Shown: positions 1 through 8,662, numbered from the stretch's first letter. The stretch is 64,000 bases of DNA from Martinezella lusitana (GCF_010668395.1 NZ_WUEY01000013.1:1-64000); one strand, 5' to 3'. Translations and numbers: made by a program. Notes: generated from the sequence alone by a model not told the origin.

Positions 1-54
1 GAAAAGGCCGACAAAGCTTCCGACTTTGCCGACCTCTTTAATCGTAGCTACTAA
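1..54 (+). CDS. 3' end of a gene cut by the window edge (17 codons)
   Basis: Frame 1 is open from the first base to TAA at 52-54 and codes for the tail EKADKASDFADLFNRSY. The pattern E..DKASD...LF recalls the C-terminal tail of IS200-type Y1 transposases, and the tail is followed at once by two compact hairpins, as at the right end of IS200/IS605 elements. The tail is too short for a family call, so the transposase idea is only an inference. It could also be the end of any unrelated gene. Confidence 0.35.
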   Translation, partial: EKADKASDFADLFNRSY

Positions 55-64
55 GCACTAACAA

Positions 65-119
65 AACCACTTCTAGTGGTTCAAGCGCAGCGTTTCAAAC
101 CTCCACCTTTGGTGGAGGT
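65..119. repeat. Two adjacent perfect hairpins with 3-base loops
   Basis: Bases 65-71 pair with 75-81 (AACCACT / AGTGGTT, loop TCT). Bases 99-107 pair with 111-119 (ACCTCCACC / GGTGGAGGT, loop TTT). Neither is followed by a T-run on the plus strand, so they are poor intrinsic terminators. Small hairpins near the end of the leftward gene fit a transposon end of the IS200/IS605 kind, but they could also be an mRNA 3' structure. Confidence 0.5.
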
Positions 120-165
120 CATGACTTTGTTGTCCGGCGGCAACGGCCTCCTCGGACATGCCGGT

Positions 166-195
166 AAAAAAATTGCCCCGGATAGGGGCAATTTT
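166..195 (-). terminator. Intrinsic terminator of the aldolase/dehydrogenase operon
   Basis: On the minus strand an 11-bp perfect stem (AAAATTGCCCC / GGGGCAATTTT, arms 185-195 and 169-179) with a 5-base loop runs into a T-tract at 172-166. It lies 21 bases after the stop codon of the gene ending at 217. Stem length, loop size and T-tract are those of a textbook Rho-independent terminator. Confidence 0.85.
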
Positions 196-216
196 CCTTG
201 CGAGATCAGCGTGGCC

Positions 217-2271
217 TCAGCGCAGCGCGGCCGCGATATTGCCGCCATCGACGGTGGTCACATCCGCCGTCGTTCTTTCGGCCAGGGCGTGGTGTACGAA
301 AGCGCGGGCGACGTCGTCGGCCGTGACCTCCAGGCCGAGAAGATTGCCGCCCATATATTCGGAAATCGAGACGCCGCGTGCCGCCGCACGGTTGGCGATC
401 ATCTCGTCATTGAGCAGGCCCGATCGGATGCGGTCGGCGTTGACGGCATTGACCCGGATCCGGTCGGCGCCATGCTCCAATGCGTACTGGCGGGAAAGGA
501 AAAGGGTTGCGGCTTTCGGAAGGCCATACGCGCCGAATTTCGCACCCGGATTGACCGCCTGTTTGGAGGCATTGAAGAGCAGGACTCCGCCGGTTCCCTG
601 CGCCTTCATGATGCGCACCGCATTTTGGGCCACGCTCTGGTGGGCAAAGAAGTTCAGCTCGAAGCTCCGGCGCAGCAGCGCGTCGTCCATCGTTGCGATG
701 GGGCTTTCCCAGGCGGCACCCGCATTCGAGACGACGATATCGACACCGCCGAAGGTGGCAATGGCGGCATCGAAGGCGGCGCGGACCGAGGCCGGGTCGG
801 TAATGTCGCAAGCAACGCCTATCGAATTGTTCCGGGCAGACTTGGCGACCGCCTTCGCCTTCTCGCCATCGAGATCGACCACGACCGCATGGGCGCCCTC
901 GGATGCAAATGCCCTGACGATCGCTGCGCCGATGGCGCCGCCGCCGCCGGTCACCAGCACGACCTGACCGGTGAAGGGTTTGGGTTTTGCCCCGGCGAGC
1001 TTCGCCTGTTCCAGCGACCAGTATTCGAGGTCGAACAGATCGGGCCGGCTGACCGGCTCGAACCGCCCGATCGATTCCGCATCGCGCGCAGCCTCGATCC
1101 ACATCTCGCCGACATCGGCGGCGATTGCCGCATCCTTATAGGTGCGGCCGTGGCCGTACATGCCAAGGCCTGGAACCAGGGTGAGCCGCGGCATCGGATC
1201 GAGCATGACGCGCTTGACGTCGTCGCGGGCGTCGTTGCTGCGGAAATATTCGGTGTAATCGGCGGCAAAGGCGGCAACACGCTCGTCGATGATGCCGCGA
1301 TAACCGGTCAGATCGCCCCTTGTCGGCGCGGGCAGCACCATCGGTCCGGTCTTGATGCGTATGGAAAGATCGGGCGTCGAAACGCCGCGGGAGGCCATGT
1401 CGGCGACTTCAGCGGCGCTGACGAATTCGAGGATGGCCGGCGAGGTGCGGAACACGCTGACCATGCGGTCGAAACGACCTTCGCCCCTATCGACGGCAAC
1501 GGCGCCGCGCAGCATCGGCGCGATGTCACCGGGGCTGGCGAGATCGCCAGGCAGGACGGCGGCCGAAAAGGGATGGCGGCCGTTCCGCTTCACATGGTCT
1601 TCCGCCAGCGTCACGTAGTGGATCATCCGGTCGTAGGATTCCTTCGCCGTCTCGCCGAAGGTGAAGATGCCGTGCTTGTCGAGGATCAGTCCGTCGACCG
1701 TCGGATCCTGTTCGAACACCTCGGCTGCTGCCTTGGCAAGGGCAAATCCCGGCATGATATACGGCACGAATCCCATCTTCCTGCCGAAGAGTTCCATGCA
1801 CATGTCCCGGCTTCTCGCCTGATCGGCGATGGCAAGGATGGCTGTCGAATGGGTGTGATCGACGAATTTGTGCGGAAGAAAAGCATGCAAAAGCGCCTCG
1901 ACGGACGGATTCGGTGCGGCGGGATCGATGAGGTTGGCCCGCAACAAAGTCACCATGTCCTCGTCCGACAGCTTCGCGAGCTTCCGGCTCTTCAGGAGCG
2001 CGTCGATCCGCACGGCTGGCAAGCCCGGTGGCTCGATCACGCCCATGTCCCAGCCACTGCCTTTGACACAAAGGACGGCATGGGTGTCGCCGACGAGATC
2101 CGTCATCTCCGTCTTTACGGAGGTATTGCCGCCCCCGTGCAGCACGAGCCGCGGCTCGCCTCCCAAAAGACGGGTCGTATAGGTGCGTAACGCAAGATCG
2201 CGATTGACGCCTTTGGCCAAATAGTCGGCCACGACTTTTTCCGCGACATCCGCGCGCCAGAGATTTTCCAT
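217..2271 (-). CDS. Bifunctional class II aldolase / short-chain dehydrogenase (RhaD type)
   Basis: This 684-residue protein fuses a class II aldolase to a short-chain dehydrogenase. The N-terminal half has the phosphate-binding HGGGNTS (45-51) and zinc ligands His139 and His141 (DHTHSTAI). The C-terminal half has the nucleotide loop TGGGGAIG (441-448), NAG (516-518) and catalytic Ser569, Tyr582 and Lys586. This layout is that of the rhamnulose-1-phosphate aldolase/lactaldehyde dehydrogenase fusions of rhizobia and Bacillus, which yield DHAP and oxidise or reduce L-lactaldehyde. I chose ATG at 2271 because GGGAGG lies 7 bases upstream; an upstream in-frame start at 2319 has no such site. No rhamnose isomerase, kinase or transporter is next to it, so the true sugar phosphate could differ. 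The regulator gene ends 57 bases upstream and is probably cotranscribed. Confidence 0.85.
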   Translation of the reverse strand: MENLWRADVAEKVVADYLAKGVNRDLALRTYTTRLLGGEPRLVLHGGGNTSVKTEMTDLVGDTHAVLCVKGSGWDMGVIEPPGLPAVRIDALLKSRKLAKLSDEDMVTLLRANLIDPAAPNPSVEALLHAFLPHKFVDHTHSTAILAIADQARSRDMCMELFGRKMGFVPYIMPGFALAKAAAEVFEQDPTVDGLILDKHGIFTFGETAKESYDRMIHYVTLAEDHVKRNGRHPFSAAVLPGDLASPGDIAPMLRGAVAVDRGEGRFDRMVSVFRTSPAILEFVSAAEVADMASRGVSTPDLSIRIKTGPMVLPAPTRGDLTGYRGIIDERVAAFAADYTEYFRSNDARDDVKRVMLDPMPRLTLVPGLGMYGHGRTYKDAAIAADVGEMWIEAARDAESIGRFEPVSRPDLFDLEYWSLEQAKLAGAKPKPFTGQVVLVTGGGGAIGAAIVRAFASEGAHAVVVDLDGEKAKAVAKSARNNSIGVACDITDPASVRAAFDAAIATFGGVDIVVSNAGAAWESPIATMDDALLRRSFELNFFAHQSVAQNAVRIMKAQGTGGVLLFNASKQAVNPGAKFGAYGLPKAATLFLSRQYALEHGADRIRVNAVNADRIRSGLLNDEMIANRAAARGVSISEYMGGNLLGLEVTADDVARAFVHHALAERTTADVTTVDGGNIAAALR

Positions 2272-2328
2272 TGTTGTTTGCCTCCCGATGATTTGGCCCT
2301 TCCCGTCCCGGCGGGCCATGTGACAGGC

Positions 2329-3309
2329 TCAGGTCTTGCCCGAGCTGTTCTTGTCGAGCCCTTCTTTGCTCCAGCGATCCAGAACACGCCGCGCCATCGA
2401 TGCCGTGACAATGAGGTGCGAGGCGAAACCGCCCTTCAATGCGGCAATCAGGGACTCGAACTTGTTGTCTTCCTGCACGACGAGCATCCGCTTCCTGATC
2501 GCGCGGATGGAAGCGAGATCGGCGGACATGCAGCGCCGGTTATGCGCGCAATCCATCCATTGGCCATCGCGGTCGATGAGCTGTCCGGCGATGACGCCGG
2601 CCGCGCCCTTGTCGCCCATGGCGTGCATTTCCTCTGCCGAGAGGGCGCCGCATTTGACAAGATGGCTGTCTTCCTCGATGCCGCCCACCGAATAGAGCGC
2701 GAGCTGGCAATCGGAAATGGTCGCGAGCTGCTCGCGGATGACCGGCTCGGCGCGCAGTTCGTCGGCCAGCCGTTCCGACGAGAGAACGAGGGGAGCATAA
2801 AGATTGATGCCTTCAGCGTTGAGCCGCCGGGCGATTTCCGTCGTGCATTGGTCGGGGCGATAGGAATAGGGCGCACCCAGATTGCCGCAGAGCTGAACCA
2901 CGGTCACGCCGCGCAGGTCCGCAAAGGGCATGACGTCGGCGATGTGATAGACGGTGCGGCCCCAGGCCACTCCGATCCGGTCGCCCTTGTTGATGAGTTC
3001 GAGGAACACCGAGGCTGCGACGACCGGCATCTCCGCAGCGGGATCCATGGCCTGCCGGTCTTCGGGCACGATCCAGGCCGTCGTCAGGCCGGTCGCGTCC
3101 TCCAGCTCCCGGGCAAGAACGTCGTCCGAGAAAAGCTCTGACGACGTGGTGATCGTGACAATACCCATCTCGCGCGCCCGGCGCAGATACATGGCAATCG
3201 ATGCGCGCGAAATTTCCAGGCGCTGGGCAACTTCGTCCTGCCGCAGGCCGTGTGTATAATAGAGCCAGGCGGCCTTGTGGATGATTTGGTCGTTGGAGCG
3301 GATCGGCAT
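2329..3309 (-). CDS. SorC/DeoR-type sugar-binding transcriptional regulator
   Basis: The 326-residue protein has an N-terminal helix-turn-helix (about residues 18-50, including DEVAQRLEISRASIAMYLRRA) and a long C-terminal effector domain (about 60-315) of the SorC sugar-phosphate-binding type, with the family's 'GDRIGVAWGRT' stretch. Such proteins are usually tetramers that respond to phosphorylated sugars. It is the first gene of a two-gene operon with the aldolase/dehydrogenase fusion, so it probably senses a sugar phosphate of that pathway and controls its own operon. The classic rhizobial rhamnose locus uses a shorter DeoR-type regulator, so this pairing is a variant. Confidence 0.85.
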   Translation of the reverse strand: MPIRSNDQIIHKAAWLYYTHGLRQDEVAQRLEISRASIAMYLRRAREMGIVTITTSSELFSDDVLARELEDATGLTTAWIVPEDRQAMDPAAEMPVVAASVFLELINKGDRIGVAWGRTVYHIADVMPFADLRGVTVVQLCGNLGAPYSYRPDQCTTEIARRLNAEGINLYAPLVLSSERLADELRAEPVIREQLATISDCQLALYSVGGIEEDSHLVKCGALSAEEMHAMGDKGAAGVIAGQLIDRDGQWMDCAHNRRCMSADLASIRAIRKRMLVVQEDNKFESLIAALKGGFASHLIVTASMARRVLDRWSKEGLDKNSSGKT

Positions 3310-3667
3310 GCTGCTCTCTCAAGATGGGTTGTTCTGACATAATTCATCATCGCTGACAAAAGTCAATGTGCCTGCATGACATAGCGATAGATGACTTGGC
3401 TCGATCAGCAAACCATCCGGCAGCGCGAGACCGACATGCGTCGGGTCCATTGTCCAGGCGCGCGAAAATCCAGCGCGGGTGTCAATGGTGGGGCGGCCTA
3501 TGGCCTTGCTGCGGTGGCGGGGATGCGGGCATGCGCAACGATGGTGCCGCTGGGGTCGCGACCATCCTGAGTCGAATTCCAATACTTGCAACGCGGGGGC
3601 AATTCTGTTGACCTCAATTGCATAAGGATTTATATAACTAGTTATGTAACTGATTGGGAGGCCTCGC
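3310..3667. other. Divergent intergenic region between the SorC-type and MarR-type regulators
   Basis: The 358 bases hold no convincing gene. The right end carries the marR promoter and operator described separately. The left end must hold the promoter of the leftward regulator operon, but I could not pick one -35/-10 pair with confidence. Short frames in the middle have no ribosome binding site or recognisable product. Confidence 0.6.
3608..3645 (+). promoter_or_regulatory. marR promoter with overlapping 12-bp operator palindrome
   Basis: TTGACC (3608-3613) is followed after exactly 17 bases by TATATA (3631-3636), a near-consensus sigma-70 promoter. The perfect palindrome ATAACTAGTTAT (3634-3645) overlaps the -10 element. 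A bound dimer there would block RNA polymerase, the usual autoregulation of MarR proteins. The downstream gene has GGGAGG at 3656-3661. Confidence 0.7.
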
Positions 3668-4162
3668 TTGGTTGAAGATATCGTGAGATCGCTGGGCTTC
3701 CTCTGTCTCGGCAGCCGGTTTCGCCGTATCGGCGAGCGCCTGCAGGCAGACACGCAGCAGATCATCGAAGAGCTTGGCGTCACGCTGCAGGCCGCCCAGT
3801 ATCCGTTTCTCGCCGCCATCGACCGCGCTGGTCCTCTGACGATTGGCGAACTTGCCCAGGCGGTCGGCATTACCCAGCCGGGCGCAACGCGTACCGTCTC
3901 TCAGCTTCTGGAGCTGGGATATGTCGATATGCAGGCGTCGGCCGAAGACCAGCGGCGGCGCTTGATATCGCTGGCCCCAAAGGGGCAGGAGCTTGTCGAC
4001 TATTCGAAGCGATCGGTCTGGCCGCGGATAGAGCAGGCGGTCCGCGAGCTCTGTGGCGAGCTTTCCGGCCCGATGCTGGAACAACTGGCCGCAATCGAAG
4101 ACGGGCTCGCCGAAGCGCCGCTTGCGCGCCGCGCCAACATTGGAAAGGAAAAGACGTCGTGA
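3668..4162 (+). CDS. MarR-family winged-helix transcriptional regulator
   Basis: The 164-residue protein has the MarR layout: a winged-helix core (about residues 50-115) with the recognition stretch LTIGELAQAVGITQPGATRTVSQLLELGYV and a wing containing ASAEDQRRRLISLAPKG, flanked by dimerisation helices. The start is TTG at 3668, supported by GGGAGG 6 bases upstream. The stop overlaps the GTG start of the acetyltransferase gene (GTGA), so the two are translationally coupled. MarR proteins typically repress their own operon and release DNA on binding a small ligand; the palindrome over the -10 element supports autoregulation. Confidence 0.9.
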   Translation: MVEDIVRSLGFLCLGSRFRRIGERLQADTQQIIEELGVTLQAAQYPFLAAIDRAGPLTIGELAQAVGITQPGATRTVSQLLELGYVDMQASAEDQRRRLISLAPKGQELVDYSKRSVWPRIEQAVRELCGELSGPMLEQLAAIEDGLAEAPLARRANIGKEKTS

Positions 4163-4842
4163 ACCATATTCTCGACCGCCCGGTCTGGAACGCACTTCGT
4201 ACTGCCCATGCCTCATTGGCGGAGGGCAGCGAACGTGCCCGCCGCTATCCGCCTTCGATCGTGCCTTTTGCGGCTACCGCCGACAACTCGGCCGAGAGCC
4301 TTGAAGCCCTGGCAGAGCTACCCGTGGGAGAGGATGTCATGGCGATCGTCGAGGCCGCCCCTATCACCGTTTCCCAAGGATTGATGGTGCTCTCAAGCGC
4401 CAGCCTCGTGCAGATGATGGCCGGGCACCCTTTCGAGCGAGTGTCGGACAGCAGGATCGAACTGCTGACGGAAGCCGATGCCGAAGATATGCTGGCCCTC
4501 GCCACGCTGACGAAACCCGGCCCGTTCACGCTGCGCGCCCAAAGCCTCGGCACCTTCTGGGGTGTGAAAATGGAAGGGCGCCTCGTCGCCATGGCCGGCC
4601 AGAGGATGCGGCAGCCTGGGTTTGCCGAGCTCAGCGGCCTTTGTACCCATCCGGATTTTCAGGGACGGGGCCTTGGCTCTCTGCTCTTTCGCTTCGTGGC
4701 AGGCGAGATTTCGGCACGCGACGAAACGGCCTACCTGCACGCCTATGCGGCAAATAAGCCTGCCATTGCGCTGTATGAAGCGATGGGTTTTCGCCTGCGC
4801 TCGGACATGAACCTTTGTGTCGTCAAACGGCAGTCGGCCTGA
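4159..4842 (+). CDS. GNAT-family N-acetyltransferase
   Basis: The 227-residue protein has a C-terminal GNAT/FR47-like fold (about 95-220) with the acetyl-CoA loop in HPDFQGRGLGSLLF and the late beta-strand/helix signature ANKPAIALYEAMGFRLR. The first 90 residues are a less conserved extension. GTG at 4159 overlaps the marR stop codon by four bases, and GGAAAGG lies shortly upstream. Because it is coupled to a MarR repressor, it probably acetylates the compound or metabolite class that the repressor senses, but the acceptor cannot be read from the sequence. Confidence 0.85.
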   Translation: MNHILDRPVWNALRTAHASLAEGSERARRYPPSIVPFAATADNSAESLEALAELPVGEDVMAIVEAAPITVSQGLMVLSSASLVQMMAGHPFERVSDSRIELLTEADAEDMLALATLTKPGPFTLRAQSLGTFWGVKMEGRLVAMAGQRMRQPGFAELSGLCTHPDFQGRGLGSLLFRFVAGEISARDETAYLHAYAANKPAIALYEAMGFRLRSDMNLCVVKRQSA

Positions 4843-4869
4843 TCTTCAACCGGCTGCCGCAAACCCGTA

Positions 4870-5496
4870 TCACTGCTGCTGCAGGGCAAGCCTCAAGCCC
4901 AGGGCCATATAGATCGTACCGATGAACTTTCCCTGCCATCGGCCGATGGTGCGGTTGCGGCGCAGCCAGCCGCCGATCGATCCGGCTCCGATCGCCAGAA
5001 GCGAGGTTACGCCAATGCTGAGGGCGACGAAGATGGCTCCGAGCAGCGCGAACTGCGCGATGACGGACCCGCTTTCCGGATGGATGAACTGCGGCAGGAA
5101 GGCGAGGAAGAACAGGGCCGTCTTCGGGTTGAGTATCTCGGTAAAAAACCCCTGCCGAAAGGCGCGCATGGGTGTGATGGCCTGCGCGGTCGGCACGTCG
5201 ATGCTGCCGCTTTTCTCGAAGAAAGCCTTGAAGCCGAGATAGATCAGATAGATGACGCCGGCATATTTGACGATCTCGAAGGCGAGCGCAGATGTGGCGA
5301 GGAGCGCCGACAACCCGAAGGTCGCCATCATCGTATGGAAAAGATCGCCGGTGGCGATACCGAGGCCGGTCGCCAGCCCGGTGCGCCTGCCGCCGCTGAT
5401 TGCCCTGGCCAGGGTTAGCAGCGTCGCAGGCCCGGGAATGGCCATCAACCCAAGCACCACCAATATGTAAGTCGTCAAAACACCAAGGCTGACCAT
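4870..5496 (-). CDS. LysE/RhtB-family amino-acid exporter
   Basis: This is a 208-residue membrane protein of usual LysE/RhtB length, with about six hydrophobic segments and the family's N-terminal pattern GLMAIPGPATLLTLARAISGG (the conserved PGP motif). Such proteins export amino acids or small derivatives with the proton motive force. I chose ATG at 5496, preceded by AGAGGG; a longer frame to 5553 lacks a ribosome binding site. It is convergent with the acetyltransferase gene (27-base gap) and is not clearly in an operon. Confidence 0.88.
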   Translation of the reverse strand: MVSLGVLTTYILVVLGLMAIPGPATLLTLARAISGGRRTGLATGLGIATGDLFHTMMATFGLSALLATSALAFEIVKYAGVIYLIYLGFKAFFEKSGSIDVPTAQAITPMRAFRQGFFTEILNPKTALFFLAFLPQFIHPESGSVIAQFALLGAIFVALSIGVTSLLAIGAGSIGGWLRRNRTIGRWQGKFIGTIYMALGLRLALQQQ

Positions 5497-5715
5497 CGAT
5501 CCCTCTGAGGTTGGGCTCTGTCGCAAGGTCCCGGTGGCCCGGAAACCTTGCATCCGTCACGTCATTGCTAGCTGGCTTGAAGACTAGTCAATTTGAGCAT
5601 CGATGCAACAATCACTTTGGGTTCTATGCCTTGAGCATCGGAGCTTCGCTGCCGGCCGACCGGCGAACCGGCTACCCTGGCTGAGCGCTGAACAGGAAAC
5701 AGGCTCGGAGTGGCC

Positions 5716-6768
5716 TCAGGCAATGGACCGGGCATCCCTATCGAACAGGTGCAGCTGCTCGCTGTCGAGAGCGAGGCTGACCGGCTGTCCAACGTGGAGA
5801 TGGACGTTGCCGGGCAGGCGAACCGTCGTCAGCTGGCCGCCATCATGGGCGACATAGGCGTAGGTGTCCGATCCCAGGCGCTCGACGACATCGATCCTGC
5901 CTTCGAGATGACCCTGACCCGGCTCCCGCACGGCGATATGTTCCGGGCGGGCGCCAAGCTTGGCGGTGTCCGAAGGCGCGGAGGGCCGCGCCAGCACGCC
6001 GCCGGAGGCAATTTTCAGCCCTTCCGCGACCGGTGCAACATCGTAGACATTCATCTTCGGCGAGCCGAGAAACTGTGCGACGAAGAGGTTGGCGGGCTTT
6101 TCGTAGAGCTCGATCGGCGAGCCGATCTGCTGGATCGCGCCGTCCTTGAGCACGACGATCTTGTCGGCAAGCGTCATCGCTTCGACCTGGTCGTGGGTGA
6201 CATAGATCATCGTCGCGCCGAGGCGCTGGTGCAGTCTGGCGATTTCGATGCGCATTTCCGCACGCAGGGCGGCATCGAGATTGGACAGGGGCTCGTCGAA
6301 GAGAAACGCTACCGGATCGCGGACGATGGCGCGGCCGATCGCCACGCGCTGGCGCTGCCCGCCGGACAGTTCTTTCGGCTTGCGGTCGAGATAGTTCTCC
6401 AGCCGCAGGGATGCCGCCGCGGCCTGGACGCGTCGTTCGATTTCGGCGCGGGGCGTGCGGGCAACCTCCAGGCCGAAAGCCATGTTGGCGCGCACCGTCT
6501 TGTGCGGATAAAGGGCATAGGACTGGAAGACCATGGACAAGGCCCGATCGGCTGGGCCGAGATCGGTCACATCCTCGCCGCCGATCAGGATTTGGCCGGA
6601 GGTGACTTCCTCCAGACCGGCGACGAGGCGCAGCAGCGTTGATTTACCGCTGCCGGATGGACCGACGAAAACGACGAACTCGCCGTCCTCGATCCGCAGG
6701 TCGAGCCCGCGGATGATGTCCAATGCACCGAAGGATTTTCTGACATTCTTTAGTTCGATAACGGCCAT
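5716..6768 (-). CDS. Sugar ABC transporter ATP-binding protein (MalK/UgpC type)
   Basis: The 350-residue ATPase has Walker A GPSGSGKST (about 36-44), signature LSGGQRQRVAIGRA, Walker B FLFDEPLSNLD and the switch His in YVTHDQ, followed by the C-terminal TOBE/OB regulatory domain (about 240-345) typical of CUT1 sugar importers. It is the last gene of an operon reading leftward: binding protein, permease, permease, ATPase. The start ATG at 6768 follows GGAG. The substrate is not evident; the divergent LacI regulator and the two dehydrogenases behind it suggest a carbohydrate or sugar alcohol. Confidence 0.93.
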   Translation of the reverse strand: MAVIELKNVRKSFGALDIIRGLDLRIEDGEFVVFVGPSGSGKSTLLRLVAGLEEVTSGQILIGGEDVTDLGPADRALSMVFQSYALYPHKTVRANMAFGLEVARTPRAEIERRVQAAAASLRLENYLDRKPKELSGGQRQRVAIGRAIVRDPVAFLFDEPLSNLDAALRAEMRIEIARLHQRLGATMIYVTHDQVEAMTLADKIVVLKDGAIQQIGSPIELYEKPANLFVAQFLGSPKMNVYDVAPVAEGLKIASGGVLARPSAPSDTAKLGARPEHIAVREPGQGHLEGRIDVVERLGSDTYAYVAHDGGQLTTVRLPGNVHLHVGQPVSLALDSEQLHLFDRDARSIA

Positions 6769-6786
6769 GTCGGTTTCTCCGCAGTT

Positions 6787-7671
6787 TCAAGCCTTGACGC
6801 CGCCGGCACCGAGGCCGCCTTGCCAGAAACGCTGCATGACGATGAATGCTATGATGACGGGAACGATGCTGATCAGCGCACCCGCCAATACGAGGGTAAA
6901 GAGCGCGGCACCGCCGCCGGAGCCGACCGTGGCCGTCGCATACCATTGCGCGAGGCCGACGGTGACCGGGAAATACTCGGCCGAACTCAAGACGACCAGA
7001 GGCAGGAAGTAGTTGTTCCAGGTCGCGACGAAAGACAGGATGAGCACGGTGGCAAAGCCCGGCATGAGCAGTCGCAAAGCCAGCGAGAAAAAGATGTGCA
7101 ACTCGCCGGCGCCATCGACGCGGCCGGCATCGATCAGCTCGTTCGGTATGGCGTCGTCGGCATAGACGCGCATCAGGAAGACGCCGGGCGGATAGACCAG
7201 TGACGGCAGGATGACGGCCCAGGGCGTGTTCACGATGCCAACTTTCGACATCAGCAGGAACAGCGGTACCACAAGCGCTGTCTGCGGGATCATGACGGCG
7301 CCGAGAATGACCGCGAAGATCAGCCGCTTGCCGGTGAAATCGTACTTCGCAAGCGCATATCCGGCCATCGTGGAAAACAGGGCGGCACCGATACCGGAGG
7401 TCGTTGCATAGATGATGGTGTTGAGCAGCCAGCGGGCAAAAATGCCACCCTGGAAGCTGAAGACCTGTCCTATATTCTCAAACAACCTGAAATCGCTTGC
7501 GAACCAGAGGCCGAAGGTCGTGAACAGATCGTTGTTCGATTTCGATGCCGATACGAGAACATAGAAGAGAGGCAATGCCGTATAGAGCCATATAACCAGC
7601 AGGATTGCCGACAGCATCCAGCGGTTACGACGGAACGAGGGGGAGCGCTTCGACTTGCCGACGATGGTCAT
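6787..7671 (-). CDS. Sugar ABC transporter permease (MalG type)
   Basis: This 294-residue protein has six predicted membrane helices and, in the loop before the last helices, the EAA motif (ELIDAGRVDGAGELHIFFSLALRL) that docks the ATPase. It is the inner-membrane MalG-like half of a CUT1 importer. Its start codon overlaps the stop of the preceding permease (7668-7671), showing translational coupling, and the ATPase gene follows after 18 bases. Confidence 0.93.
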   Translation of the reverse strand: MTIVGKSKRSPSFRRNRWMLSAILLVIWLYTALPLFYVLVSASKSNNDLFTTFGLWFASDFRLFENIGQVFSFQGGIFARWLLNTIIYATTSGIGAALFSTMAGYALAKYDFTGKRLIFAVILGAVMIPQTALVVPLFLLMSKVGIVNTPWAVILPSLVYPPGVFLMRVYADDAIPNELIDAGRVDGAGELHIFFSLALRLLMPGFATVLILSFVATWNNYFLPLVVLSSAEYFPVTVGLAQWYATATVGSGGGAALFTLVLAGALISIVPVIIAFIVMQRFWQGGLGAGGVKA

Positions 7672-8570
7672 GCGTTGCCCCTGCGGTTGACGAGCAGCAT
7701 GAAAGCGTAGGAAATCACGGCTGTCACTGCACCAAGAACGAAAGACATGGCGGCGGAATAGTTATACTGCTGGTTGGCGAAGGCGAGCGTATAGGCATAG
7801 TAGTTCGGCGTATAGGAATTGGTGATGCTGAGCGGCGCGAGATTGCGCAACAGATAGGGCTCCGAGAATAATTGGAGCGAGCCGATGATGGAAAAAATGA
7901 TCGTAACGATGACCATGGGCGCAATCAGCGGCAGCTTGACACGCAGCGCATAGGTGAAGCTGCTGGCCCCATCCATGGATGCAGCCTCTTCCAGATCCAT
8001 CGGGATAGCCTGGAGCGCGGCGTAATAGATGATCATCTGATAGCCGGTATATTCCCAGTTGGCGATGTTGGCGATCGATGGAAGAATTGTATTCGGCCCA
8101 AGGAAGTTCGGGGCCGGAAGACCGAGCGCATTGGCGAGCTGCGTAAAGGGACCGAAGGCCGGGCCGTAGAGATAGCCCCAGATGAGCGTGGCGATGACGG
8201 CAGGCACTGCATAAGGCAGAAACAGGCTGATGCGGAAGAAGCTCTTGGCATAGACCGTGCCGCTGTCGAGGATGAGCGCGATGAGCAGCGCGATAGCCAC
8301 CATTCCGGGGATCTGGATGACGGCAAACTTCAGAAGCACGACGACGCCCTGCCAGAATTTCGGATCGCCCAGCGCACGCACGAAGTTATCCGCGCCGACG
8401 AACTTGGTGCCGGCGACCACGGTCGTCTTGTAGACCGCGAGATTGAGCGCATAGAGCATCGGCGCAATCAGGAAGGCGATGAACAGCAGTGCGAAAGGTG
8501 CGAGAAAGAGAAGAGGCGCCAGTCTCTTGCCTACGCGGCGGCGGCGTTTGCGGCTGATAGGACCGGCCAT
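7668..8570 (-). CDS. Sugar ABC transporter permease (MalF type)
   Basis: The 300-residue protein has six predicted membrane helices, the first after a basic N-terminus (RKRRRRVGKR), and an EAA loop with EEAASMDGASSFTYALRVKLP. It is the MalF-like partner of the permease encoded directly after it, with a four-base overlap. Two stem-loops separate it from the upstream binding-protein gene and probably lower its expression relative to that gene. Confidence 0.93.
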   Translation of the reverse strand: MAGPISRKRRRRVGKRLAPLLFLAPFALLFIAFLIAPMLYALNLAVYKTTVVAGTKFVGADNFVRALGDPKFWQGVVVLLKFAVIQIPGMVAIALLIALILDSGTVYAKSFFRISLFLPYAVPAVIATLIWGYLYGPAFGPFTQLANALGLPAPNFLGPNTILPSIANIANWEYTGYQMIIYYAALQAIPMDLEEAASMDGASSFTYALRVKLPLIAPMVIVTIIFSIIGSLQLFSEPYLLRNLAPLSITNSYTPNYYAYTLAFANQQYNYSAAMSFVLGAVTAVISYAFMLLVNRRGNA

Positions 8571-8596
8571 TAGCTTTGTCTCCGGCTGCGAAATGT

Positions 8597-8656
8597 ACCC
8601 GCGCCGAAGCGCGGGTCATGCGAAAAGGGCGTGCGGGGGCCTGCAGCCCGCACGCC
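8597..8656 (-). other. Two stem-loops between binding-protein and permease genes
   Basis: Arms 8628-8637 / 8647-8656 make a 10-bp GC-rich stem that begins 6 bases after the binding-protein stop codon in the mRNA. Arms 8597-8604 / 8609-8616 make a second 8-bp stem with loop CGAA. Neither has a T-run, so they are better explained as 3'-end stabilisers or attenuators that let the binding protein be made in excess over the permeases, as known for malE and similar genes. Confidence 0.65.
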
Positions 8657-8662
8657 GATGAT

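Noticed and set aside
76..2190. 704-codon plus-strand frame
   Set aside because: It is antisense to the aldolase/dehydrogenase gene, has no recognisable domains and is rich in Arg, Gly and His, as expected for an antisense frame in GC-rich DNA.
5591..5642. Repeated TTGAGCATCG upstream of lysE
   Set aside because: Only two copies of ten bases about 40 bases apart, with no promoter alignment. Too weak to call an operator.
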